Assembly: GCA_021847385.1 (NCBI GenBank)
Contig: JAJZTV010000160.1
Span: 1 to 5,012, forward strand
Source of the DNA: Pseudomonadota bacterium
GTDB lineage: Bacteria; Pseudomonadota; Gammaproteobacteria; Burkholderiales; Thiobacillaceae
DNA: 5,012 nt
Direction of reading: 5' to 3'
In this document: in pieces, positions 1 through 5,012 of the stretch
How the letters are laid out: every line of letters starts with the position of its first letter
Numbering within the stretch: the first letter of the stretch is position 1
Translations under genes and position numbers: made by a program
The notes under the pieces: generated by a model
Database searches by the model: none
Told to the model about the DNA's origin: nothing
What the model saw: the letters and a program-made list of their open reading frames with translations, nothing else

Positions 1-600
1 GCCCGCCTCCGCCAACAGGCTCTCCGGCTCCGCCACGGCCTGGTCGCGCAACCAGGCGACGGCAGCCGCCTGCCCAGGGCCCGCTACCGCCAGCTTGCGG
101 CACCGGCTCAATATCGTCGGCAGCAGGCGCCTAGGCTGATGCGAGACCAGCAGAAAAACCGTCTTCGGCGGCGGCTCTTCCAAGGTCTTGAGCAGGGCAT
201 TGGCCGCGGCCATACCGAGGCCCTCGGCCGGTTGCAGCACCACGGCCCGCCAACCGCCTTGGTGCGAGGTCAGGGTCAAAAATTCCACCACCTCACGCAC
301 CTGATCGACGCTGATCCGACGCCCGCCCTTCTTGCCCTCCTCGGCTGCCTCGGACTCGGCCGCCGGCTCGATCAGACGAAAGTCCGGGTGGCCACCCTGC
401 TCAAACCACTGACAGGATGGGCACTCGCCGCAGGCGCCGGCGGCCGACGGCGTTTGGCACAGCAGCCAGCGCGCCAATTCCAAGGCCAGCTCGCGCTTGC
501 CGATACCGGCCGGGCCATGCAGCAGCAAGGCATGGGGCAAACGCTCTCGCGCCTCGGTGAGCTGACGCCAAAGTTCGCCTTGCCAGGGATATAGGCTCAC
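1..600 (-). CDS. holB: DNA polymerase III delta' subunit, N-terminal 200 codons, 3'-truncated by the window edge
   Basis: Delta' is a clamp-loader subunit that helps place the beta clamp on primed DNA. The frame runs from GTG (600-598) to the window edge without a stop, giving 200 residues; full-length delta' in E. coli is 334. I translated it by hand. It has SLYPWQGELW (2-11), LPHALLLHGPAGIGKRELAL (21-40) with a Walker A-like loop, and four Cys (48, 57, 60, 63) in C-x8-C-x2-C-x2-C, the zinc module of clamp-loader AAA+ subunits. GHPDFRLIEP follows (70-79), then an acidic/basic stretch ending GKKGGRR (about 82-95), ISVDQVREVVEFL (96-108), AAANALLKTLEEPPPKT (131-147) and the sensor motif ILSRCRKL (163-170) with the SRC arginine finger. 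The Walker B site is degenerate (VVLQPAEG), as expected of non-ATPase delta'. The GTG start overlaps the tmk stop (GTGA) and has GGAG eight bases upstream. A DnaX (gamma/tau) identity is unlikely because of the missing DExH. Confidence 0.95.
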   Translation of the reverse strand, partial: MSLYPWQGELWRQLTEARERLPHALLLHGPAGIGKRELALELARWLLCQTPSAAGACGECPSCQWFEQGGHPDFRLIEPAAESEAAEEGKKGGRRISVDQVREVVEFLTLTSHQGGWRAVVLQPAEGLGMAAANALLKTLEEPPPKTVFLLVSHQPRRLLPTILSRCRKLAVAGPGQAAAVAWLRDQAVAEPESLLAEAG

Positions 601-1205
601 CCCAAGGTCTCCACCATGGTGGCGACGGCTGCGCGCACCTCAGCCAGGCTGCGGCTGCCATCGATAACCCGAATCCGCTCGGGATGCCGCGCAGCCCGGC
701 GTAGGTAGGCTGCGCGTACCCGTTCGAAAAAATCCTGGCTCTCGCGTTCGAATCGGTCGGGCGATCGCGCCGCCGCCAGCCGTGCCCGTGCCACCTCGTC
801 GGGCACGTCGAACAACAGGGTCAGATCGGGTTGGGTCGTTTCGTGCACCCAGCGTTCGAGAATCTCGAGCCTAGCTTCAGGCAAGCCGCGGCCACCGCAC
901 TGATAGGCAAAGCTGGCGTCGGTAAAGCGATCGGAGATGACCACCTCGCCACGGGCCAGGGCAGGTAGGATCACCTGAGCCAAATGCTCGCGCCGGGCAG
1001 CGAACATGATCAACGCCTCGGTCTCGGCATGCATGGGCTCGTGCAACACGATCTCGCGCAGCCTTTCGCCGACCGGCGTGCCGCCCGGCTCGCGGGTCAG
1101 CAAAACGGTATGCCCCAGACTGCGAAAATAGTCGGCCAACCACTCGGTATGGCTGCTCTTGCCGGCACCATCGACCCCCTCCAGCGTGATAAATAGACCA
1201 CGCAT
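597..1205 (-). CDS. tmk: thymidylate (dTMP) kinase
   Basis: Tmk phosphorylates dTMP to dTDP with ATP, the essential step to dTTP for replication, in the cytoplasm. The 202-residue product is of normal length. It starts with a beta strand and the P-loop LEGVDGAGKSSH (8-19, Lys16), followed by TREPGGTPVGERLR (37-50), which binds substrate. The DRF motif is at 92-94 (ISDRFTDASFAYQCGGRGLP), with FDVP (132-135) further on. The LID region has ARSPDRFERESQDFFERVRAAYL (146-168). The basic residues in the LID and the P-loop without Arg fit the bacterial type II enzyme. The ATG lies one base after the mltG TGA and is preceded by a good Shine-Dalgarno sequence within mltG. The last codon and stop overlap the GTG start of holB. 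The tmk-holB pairing is widely conserved and supplies DNA replication. Confidence 0.97.
   Translation of the reverse strand: MRGLFITLEGVDGAGKSSHTEWLADYFRSLGHTVLLTREPGGTPVGERLREIVLHEPMHAETEALIMFAARREHLAQVILPALARGEVVISDRFTDASFAYQCGGRGLPEARLEILERWVHETTQPDLTLLFDVPDEVARARLAAARSPDRFERESQDFFERVRAAYLRRAARHPERIRVIDGSRSLAEVRAAVATMVETLG
609..612 (-). promoter_or_regulatory. Shine-Dalgarno site of holB, inside the tmk 3' end
   Basis: The minus strand reads GGAG, then 8 nt, then the GTG at 600-598. The spacing is ideal and supports the GTG as the holB start. The first residues (SLYPWQ) match the usual delta' N-terminus. The site lies in the last codons of tmk, so holB translation is probably coupled to tmk. 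Confidence 0.6.
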
Positions 1206-1206
1206 T

Positions 1207-2208
1207 TCAACGGCCCCCTTTTTGGTAGCGGTTCACGGCGCGATTGTGTTCATCCAAGCTGCTGGAAAAATAGTGCCGCCCTTCGCCCATCGCGACAAAG
1301 TATAAGGCCCGGCCAGGTTCGGGATTCAATGCCGCCCGAAGCGCCGCATCGCCCGGCAAGGCAATCGGGGTTGGCGGCAGGCCTGCCCGCGTATAGGTAT
1401 TGTAGGGGGTATCCAGACTCAGATCGTTCTTGCGCAGATTGCCGTCGAACCGTTCGCCCATGCCATAGATCACGGTGGGATCGGTCTGCAAACGCATGCC
1501 TAGACGCAGGCGATTGACGAATACCGACGCGATCTGCGGCCGCTCTTCCGGCGCGCCGGTCTCTTTCTCGATGATCGAGGCCATGATCAAGGCCTCATAG
1601 GGCGTTCTGTATGGCAAGCCCTCGGCACGATTGGGCCAGGCATCGCTCAGACGATCGCGCATGGCGTGATAGGCACGGCGGTACAGTTTGATATCGGAAC
1701 TGCCCGCATCGAAGTAATAAGTGTCGGGAAAGAACAAGCCTTCGGGCAAACGCTCCGGCGCACCGATTGCCGCCAGCAGCGCCGCATCGCTCATGTCTGC
1801 GCTCTCATGTCGCAGATCGGGATTCTTGTCGACCGCCTCGCGCATCTGCCGGAAAGACCAGCCCTCCACCACGGTGAGCTTGCGCAAAACGGTGTCGCCG
1901 CGCGTGAGTTTTTCCAGCAAGGTCAACGGCGTCAACGGTGCCTTGAAGCTGTACTGGCCGGCCTTGATGTGCCCTGTCTTGTTAAGCAGGATGGCCAGCG
2001 CCAGAAATTCGTACTGCCGCGGCAAGACCGCCGACGCCTCCAACTGGCGCGCCACCATACGCGTCGATTGCCCCGGGCTGACAGAAAACTCCACCGGCTC
2101 GGCCGGCAGGTCGAGCGGTCGATAGGCGAAATAGGCCAGCCAGACGGCGGGGCCGAGCAACAACAAAACCCACAGGATCAGGCCACGGCCCGAGTTCGAT
2201 TTACGCAT
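1207..2208 (-). CDS. mltG: endolytic murein transglycosylase MltG (YceG family)
   Basis: MltG cleaves nascent glycan strands at the inner membrane and leaves a 1,6-anhydro end, so it is proposed to act as a terminator of peptidoglycan elongation. The 333-residue protein is close to E. coli MltG (340). It has a short basic N-terminus (MRKSNSGR), one membrane segment at about residues 9-28 (LILWVLLLLGPAVWLAYFAY) with the rest in the periplasm, a LysM-like region at about 38-105 (FSVSPGQST, IKAGQYSF) and a catalytic domain at about 110-330. Diagnostic motifs are VVEGWSFRQM (113-122), PEGLFFPDTYYF (155-166), MASIIEKETG (209-218) with the predicted catalytic Glu214 (E. coli Glu218), LQTDPTVIYGMG (240-251), YNTYTRAGLPPTPI (269-282) and LYFVAMGEGRHYF (302-314). 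The start overlaps the pabC end by 8 nt and has a weak GAGAG site upstream. The stop is one base before tmk. The catalytic set looks complete. Confidence 0.96.
   Translation of the reverse strand: MRKSNSGRGLILWVLLLLGPAVWLAYFAYRPLDLPAEPVEFSVSPGQSTRMVARQLEASAVLPRQYEFLALAILLNKTGHIKAGQYSFKAPLTPLTLLEKLTRGDTVLRKLTVVEGWSFRQMREAVDKNPDLRHESADMSDAALLAAIGAPERLPEGLFFPDTYYFDAGSSDIKLYRRAYHAMRDRLSDAWPNRAEGLPYRTPYEALIMASIIEKETGAPEERPQIASVFVNRLRLGMRLQTDPTVIYGMGERFDGNLRKNDLSLDTPYNTYTRAGLPPTPIALPGDAALRAALNPEPGRALYFVAMGEGRHYFSSSLDEHNRAVNRYQKGGR
1214..1220 (-). promoter_or_regulatory. Shine-Dalgarno site of tmk, inside the mltG 3' end
   Basis: The minus strand reads AAGGGGG followed by 8 nt and the tmk ATG. The same bases encode the Lys-Gly-Gly end of MltG (residues 330-332). 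With the mltG TGA only one base before the ATG, ribosomes finishing mltG should re-initiate on tmk. This supports the chosen tmk start. It is inference from position and sequence only. Confidence 0.65.
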
Positions 2209-3019
2209 GCAAAAATTCTCTCACAACTGGATAGATCGCGGGTTGCGGCCAAACACGTCGGTCCAGCTTGGCCACGCGCCACACCCCGATCAGGCTGTTG
2301 GTCAGCAGCACTTCGTCGGCGGCAAGCAAGGCCGTCAGATCGAACTCGACCTCGCGCACTGGCAAGCCGTACGCCGCCGCACGCGTCATCAAGCGCGCCC
2401 GCGCAGCACCGGCGATACCGCATCGATCCAGACGCGGCGTGAGCAACTCGCCCGCGCGATAGATAAAGACATTGCTGCTGACCCCGCCAATCACCTGCCC
2501 CGCCTCGTCGAGCAAGAGCCCCTCTTGGATGGCCGGATCGTCCCACTCGGCACGGGCCAGGACATTCTCCAGCCGGTTCAAATGCTTGATGCCGGCCAGC
2601 CTCGGCTGCCGCGCCAAGCGTAGAGCGCACAGCCGCGCCTCGATGCCGGTCTCCCACAAGGCCGCCGGCCATGCCGGCAGCGGCCCGGCCACGACCAGGC
2701 GCGAGGGCACCGCCGCTTGCGGTGGCGCATAGCCGCGATTGCCTGTACCACGGGTCAATACCAGCTTGAGCACCCCGGTCGGCCATTGCGCTACCGCTTG
2801 TGCCACATCCTGTTGCCAGACTTCATCCGCTGGACAGGCGATGCCGAGACGGGCCGCATCGGCCGCCAGCTTGGCAAGCTGCTCCGGCCACCAGAGCGCC
2901 TGGCCGGCATCCAGACGAATCGTGCGGAACACACCATCGCCGTACATCAGGCCACGGTCCAAAACCGAAATGGAAGTCGCCGGCTTGCCGTCGACCAGGA
3001 CGAAGGCGGCCGCTGTCAT
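2201..3019 (-). CDS. pabC: 4-amino-4-deoxychorismate lyase, PLP fold-type IV
   Basis: PabC removes pyruvate from 4-amino-4-deoxychorismate to release p-aminobenzoate, the step directly after PabAB. The 272-residue product matches the family length (about 270). It belongs to the branched-chain/D-amino-acid aminotransferase class IV fold. Visible are LDRGLMYGDGVFRTIR (20-35), the RGTGNRGY segment (90-97), the PLP Schiff-base Lys145 within LAGIKHLNRLENVLARAEWD (141-160), SSNVF (181-185), TPRLDRCGIAGAAR (194-207) and LLTNSLIGV (238-246). At residue 178 (codon 2488-2486, GGC) the motif reads VIGGVSSN, so Gly stands where many class IV enzymes have the Glu that contacts the PLP ring nitrogen. The ATG overlaps the pabB stop as ATGA. 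A longer reading in this frame up to 3274 exists, but it is out-of-frame pabB sequence and shows no homology. The last 8 nt overlap mltG. A D-amino-acid or branched-chain aminotransferase is a less likely alternative given the lyase-like KHLNRL motif and the pabB neighbour. Confidence 0.92.
   Translation of the reverse strand: MTAAAFVLVDGKPATSISVLDRGLMYGDGVFRTIRLDAGQALWWPEQLAKLAADAARLGIACPADEVWQQDVAQAVAQWPTGVLKLVLTRGTGNRGYAPPQAAVPSRLVVAGPLPAWPAALWETGIEARLCALRLARQPRLAGIKHLNRLENVLARAEWDDPAIQEGLLLDEAGQVIGGVSSNVFIYRAGELLTPRLDRCGIAGAARARLMTRAAAYGLPVREVEFDLTALLAADEVLLTNSLIGVWRVAKLDRRVWPQPAIYPVVREFLHA
2218..2222 (-). promoter_or_regulatory. weak Shine-Dalgarno site of mltG, inside the pabC 3' end
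   Basis: GAGAG sits 9 nt before the mltG ATG, in an A/T-rich patch that is unusual for this GC-rich window (GAATTTTTGC just before the start). Low local pairing may help initiation there. The start is supported independently by the basic N-terminus followed by the membrane segment. Confidence 0.45.
3016..3019 (-). other. ATGA stop-start overlap coupling pabB to pabC
   Basis: The pabC ATG (3019-3017) and pabB TGA (3018-3016) share bases. The upstream sequence is G-rich (GGGG five bases before the ATG) but not a good Shine-Dalgarno, so pabC is probably translated mainly by ribosomes terminating on pabB. This would link the levels of two enzymes acting in sequence on the same pathway. Confidence 0.7.
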
Positions 3020-4332
3020 GCCCGCCCCAGCGCCCGCAACAAACCACGGGCCTTGGCCCGAGTCTCGGCCAGTTCGCGCTCCGGCACCGAATCGGCCACG
3101 ATACCCGCGCCGGTGCTGAATTCGATGCCGTTCGAACTGCTCATCAGGGTTCGGATCAGAATATTGAAATCGAGACTGCCGTCGTGATTGATGTAGCCCA
3201 TGCTGCCGGTATAGGCGAGGCGCGGCGTCGGCTCCAGTTCGCGGATGATCTGCATGGTGCGCACCTTGGGGCAACCGGTGATGGTGCCGCCGGGAAACAA
3301 GGCGGCGAGCAAGCGGCCCGGGCCAACCTCAGGCCGCAGCCGGCCGCGTACCCTGGATTCGATATGGTGGACGAAGGCATAACTGTAGACCTGCGCCAGC
3401 TCATCGACCCGTACGCTGCCTGGCTCGCACACCCGGCCCAGATCGTTGCGCTCCAGGTCGACCAACATCACATGTTCGGCCCGCTCCTTCGGATGGGCCA
3501 GCAGTTCCTCGCGCAAGCGGGCATCTTCCGCGGCGTCGGGCGAACGCGGATAGGTGCCGGCGATCGGCCAGGTCTCGGCCCAGCCGTCGCGCACGCTGAC
3601 CAGGCGCTCGGGCGAGGAGCTGACGATGGCCGTATCGCCCATCTGCAGCAGGCCGGCAAAAGGCGCCGGATTGGCTTGGCGCAAAGCCGCGTACAGATCG
3701 GCGCTATCGGTCTGGCCAGACAGACTCCAGCGGCGCGAGAGGTTGACCTGGAATACATCGCCTTCGCGGATGTAGGCCTGAATACGGCGCACGCCATCGA
3801 GAAACTGTTCGGCCGCCTCCTCCCGCAAACCGGCAGCCAGGCCTAACACGGGCTCCGGTGACCACGCCGCCTCTATGTGCGCCAGGTCCTGCCGCATCGT
3901 CTCGATCAAATGCTCTCGCCCCGGCTCGGCGAACAGCCAAGTCGTCTTTTTTTCCGCATCGATCAAGATCGCCGCCGGTACCCGGGCCAACCAAAACAGC
4001 GGCACCGTGCCGGCCAGTGCTCGCGCCGGCACGCTCGGCTCGATGCCGTGCAGCAGCTCATAACCCAGATAGGCGAACCAGCCGCCGTGAAAAGGCAAGG
4101 CGGCGGATTCAAGCTCCACAGGCTGGCGCTCGGCCTGCCAGCGCCGATCTAGATGGCTGAAAAAACCTTGGCCCTCGGCCAAGCCGACGCCCGTTTCGAT
4201 GCCTTCGGGAAAGGCAAACAGGCAATCCCAGCCGTCGCGGCCGAGGGTTTGCAGCAGTGCGGGGTAGCGTTGCGGCTGCCGCCGGTGCAGCGCCAGCAGA
4301 TCGACTGCACCGGGGAGCTTGAGGACAGGCAT
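3016..4332 (-). CDS. pabB: aminodeoxychorismate synthase component I (chorismate-binding subunit)
   Basis: With the glutamine amidotransferase PabA, this subunit converts chorismate to 4-amino-4-deoxychorismate, the first step to p-aminobenzoate and folate, in the cytoplasm. The protein is 438 residues, normal for PabB. The N-terminal anthranilate-synthase-I-like domain covers about residues 1-155 and the chorismate-binding domain about 175-435. Motifs seen are GDVFQVNLSRR (191-201, the QVN form typical of PabB; TrpE usually has QVV), SSSPERL (238-244), PIAGTYPR (256-263), HVMLVDLERNDLGRV (287-301), FPGGTITGCPKVRTMQIIRELEP (347 to about 369), YTGSMGY (374-380) and GAGIVADSVPERE (408-420). The TrpE feedback motif LLES reads LLQT at 27-30. 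Position 258 is Ala where E. coli PabB has Lys274. The ATG is fixed by an in-frame TAG at 4341-4339, only 6 nt upstream. The gene begins 19 nt after fabF and overlaps pabC by 4 nt. No pabA is visible. TrpE is the alternative, but the QVN motif and the adjacent pabC favour PabB. Confidence 0.93.
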   Translation of the reverse strand: MPVLKLPGAVDLLALHRRQPQRYPALLQTLGRDGWDCLFAFPEGIETGVGLAEGQGFFSHLDRRWQAERQPVELESAALPFHGGWFAYLGYELLHGIEPSVPARALAGTVPLFWLARVPAAILIDAEKKTTWLFAEPGREHLIETMRQDLAHIEAAWSPEPVLGLAAGLREEAAEQFLDGVRRIQAYIREGDVFQVNLSRRWSLSGQTDSADLYAALRQANPAPFAGLLQMGDTAIVSSSPERLVSVRDGWAETWPIAGTYPRSPDAAEDARLREELLAHPKERAEHVMLVDLERNDLGRVCEPGSVRVDELAQVYSYAFVHHIESRVRGRLRPEVGPGRLLAALFPGGTITGCPKVRTMQIIRELEPTPRLAYTGSMGYINHDGSLDFNILIRTLMSSSNGIEFSTGAGIVADSVPERELAETRAKARGLLRALGRA

Positions 4333-4351
4333 AAAGCCCTAGGCTGTCGCC
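4333..4351 (-). other. 19-nt fabF-pabB intergenic gap, the longest in the window
   Basis: The gap is too short for an intrinsic terminator and has no U-tract. Only a poor ribosome site (AGGG, 4 nt before the ATG) is present. It contains the in-frame TAG that fixes the pabB start. Read-through from fabF into pabB is therefore the simplest reading. Confidence 0.5.
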
Positions 4352-5012
4352 TCAGACTTTCTTGAAGATGACCGTACCGTTGGTGCCGCCAAAACCGAAG
4401 GAGTTGGACAGCGCCACATCGACCTTGGCTTGGCGGGCCGTGTTGGGCACGTAATCGAGGTCGCACTCGGGGCTGGCCTCGAACAGGTTGATGGTCGGCG
4501 GCACGGCCTGACGGGCAACGGCCAGGGCCGAGAACACCGCCTCGACGCCGCCGGCGGCACCCAAGAGGTGGCCGGTCATCGACTTGGTCGAGCTGACCAT
4601 GACCTTGCCGGCATGGGCACCCAAGGCCAGCTTGACCGCCTTGGTCTCGGCCAGGTCGCCCAGCGGGGTCGAGGTGCCATGGGCATTGATGTAATCGACT
4701 TGGTCGGGGTTGAGCCCGGCGTTCTTCAGGGCGTTGTGCATGCAACGGGCGGCGCCGGAACCGTCCTCGCAGGGCGCGGTCATGTGGTTGGCGTCGGCGC
4801 TCTTGCCGTAACCGGCCAGCTCGCAGTAAATCTTGGCCCCGCGTGCCTTGGCGTGCTCGTATTCCTCCAGCACCAGGATGCCGGCGCCCTCGCCCAGGAC
4901 GAAGCCATCGCGGTCCTTGTCCCACGGACGGCTGGCCGTGGCCGGGTCGTCGTTGCGGGTGGACAAGGCTCGGGCCGCGGCAAAGCCACCGACGGCCAGC
5001 GGGCAAATGGCC
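4352..5012 (-). CDS. fabF: 3-oxoacyl-[ACP] synthase II (KAS II), C-terminal half, 5'-truncated by the window edge
   Basis: FabF condenses malonyl-ACP with an acyl-ACP to give beta-ketoacyl-ACP, the elongation step of cytoplasmic type II fatty-acid synthesis. The frame is open from the window edge (first full codon 5011-5009) to TGA at 4354-4352, giving 219 residues of a family of about 413. The true start and the catalytic Cys (Cys163 in E. coli) lie upstream, outside the window. Visible are GGFAAARALSTRND, RPWDKDRDGFVLGEGAG, the catalytic His in NAHGTSTP (codon 4681-4679), the Lys of SSTKSMTGH (4585-4583) and its second His (4570-4568). The C-terminal NSFGFGGTNG holds the Phe gating loop. 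The His-Lys-His spacing of 32 and 5 residues equals that of E. coli FabF (303, 335, 340). A TTG at 4966-4964 is an internal Leu, not a start. Family knowledge places acpP just upstream. FabB is the main alternative, but the sequence matches FabF far better. Confidence 0.96.
   Translation of the reverse strand, partial: AICPLAVGGFAAARALSTRNDDPATASRPWDKDRDGFVLGEGAGILVLEEYEHAKARGAKIYCELAGYGKSADANHMTAPCEDGSGAARCMHNALKNAGLNPDQVDYINAHGTSTPLGDLAETKAVKLALGAHAGKVMVSSTKSMTGHLLGAAGGVEAVFSALAVARQAVPPTINLFEASPECDLDYVPNTARQAKVDVALSNSFGFGGTNGTVIFKKV

Noticed and set aside
139..594. Plus-strand open frame of 151 codons opposite holB
   Set aside because: The minus strand here encodes clear delta' motifs (P-loop, Cys zinc module, SRC), which the plus-strand product cannot explain.
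2198..2226. Possible sigma-70 promoter (TTGTGA, 17-nt spacer, TAAATC) at the mltG start
   Set aside because: The match is weak (4/6 and 3/6), and transcription would begin inside mltG, after its start codon. It more likely reflects the A/T-rich initiation region.
1666..2442. Plus-strand open frame of 258 codons antisense to mltG and the end of pabC
   Set aside because: Arg/Gln-rich low-information product with no motif; a shadow of the conserved minus-strand genes.
3020..3274. N-terminal extension of pabC to an upstream start within pabB
   Set aside because: The extra 85 residues are His/Arg-rich out-of-frame pabB sequence; starting at 3019 gives the standard PabC length and N-terminus.
2800..3846. 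Long plus-strand open frame (348 codons) antisense to pabB and pabC
   Set aside because: It lies opposite two well-identified genes, its product is rich in Arg, Gln, Ala and Gly with no recognisable domain, and long antisense frames are expected in GC-rich coding DNA.
4336..4347. Imperfect palindrome around CCTAGG in the fabF-pabB gap
   Set aside because: Too short, with no T-tract after it, so it is neither a terminator nor a convincing operator.
4149..5006. Minus-strand frame of 285 codons spanning fabF and the start of pabB
   Set aside because: It is a different frame from FabF and PabB. Its product is Arg/Gly/Pro-rich without homology, while the true frames give full family matches.

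Overview
The window is an ordinary housekeeping block from a GC-rich proteobacterium. I read it as betaproteobacterial, or less likely gammaproteobacterial. The reasons are the high GC content, the classic order fabF - (pabB) - pabC - mltG - tmk - holB, and protein sequences close to the family forms I know from that group (for example the FabF end SFGFGGTNGTVIFKK and the PabB segment ITGCPKVRTMQII). I cannot name a genus from sequence alone.

All six genes lie on the minus strand, so transcription runs from high to low coordinates. From upstream to downstream they are: the C-terminal half of fabF, beta-ketoacyl-ACP synthase II (5011 to 4352, cut by the window edge); pabB, aminodeoxychorismate synthase component I (4332-3016); pabC, aminodeoxychorismate lyase (3019-2201); mltG, endolytic murein transglycosylase (2208-1207); tmk, dTMP kinase (1205-597); and the N-terminal 200 codons of holB, the DNA polymerase III delta' subunit (600 to 1, cut by the other edge). 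Coding density is almost total.

The junctions are a 19-nt gap (fabF/pabB), a 4-nt ATGA overlap (pabB/pabC), an 8-nt overlap (pabC/mltG), a 1-nt gap (mltG/tmk) and a 4-nt GTGA overlap (tmk/holB). This strongly suggests one polycistronic unit with translational coupling. I see no terminator, convincing internal promoter, RNA gene, repeat array, insertion sequence or CRISPR. No stretch of 300 bases lacks a gene.

Functionally the unit joins fatty-acid elongation (FabF), the two dedicated steps from chorismate to p-aminobenzoate for folate (PabB with an unseen PabA partner, then PabC), peptidoglycan strand termination (MltG), dTTP supply (Tmk) and the replication clamp loader (HolB). I found no new biological system. 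The points worth a second look are small: a Gly where PabC-fold enzymes usually carry the PLP-contacting Glu, a TrpE-like PIAGT motif in PabB, the insertion of pabB into the fabF-pabC junction, and a delta' subunit with an intact-looking Walker A lysine.
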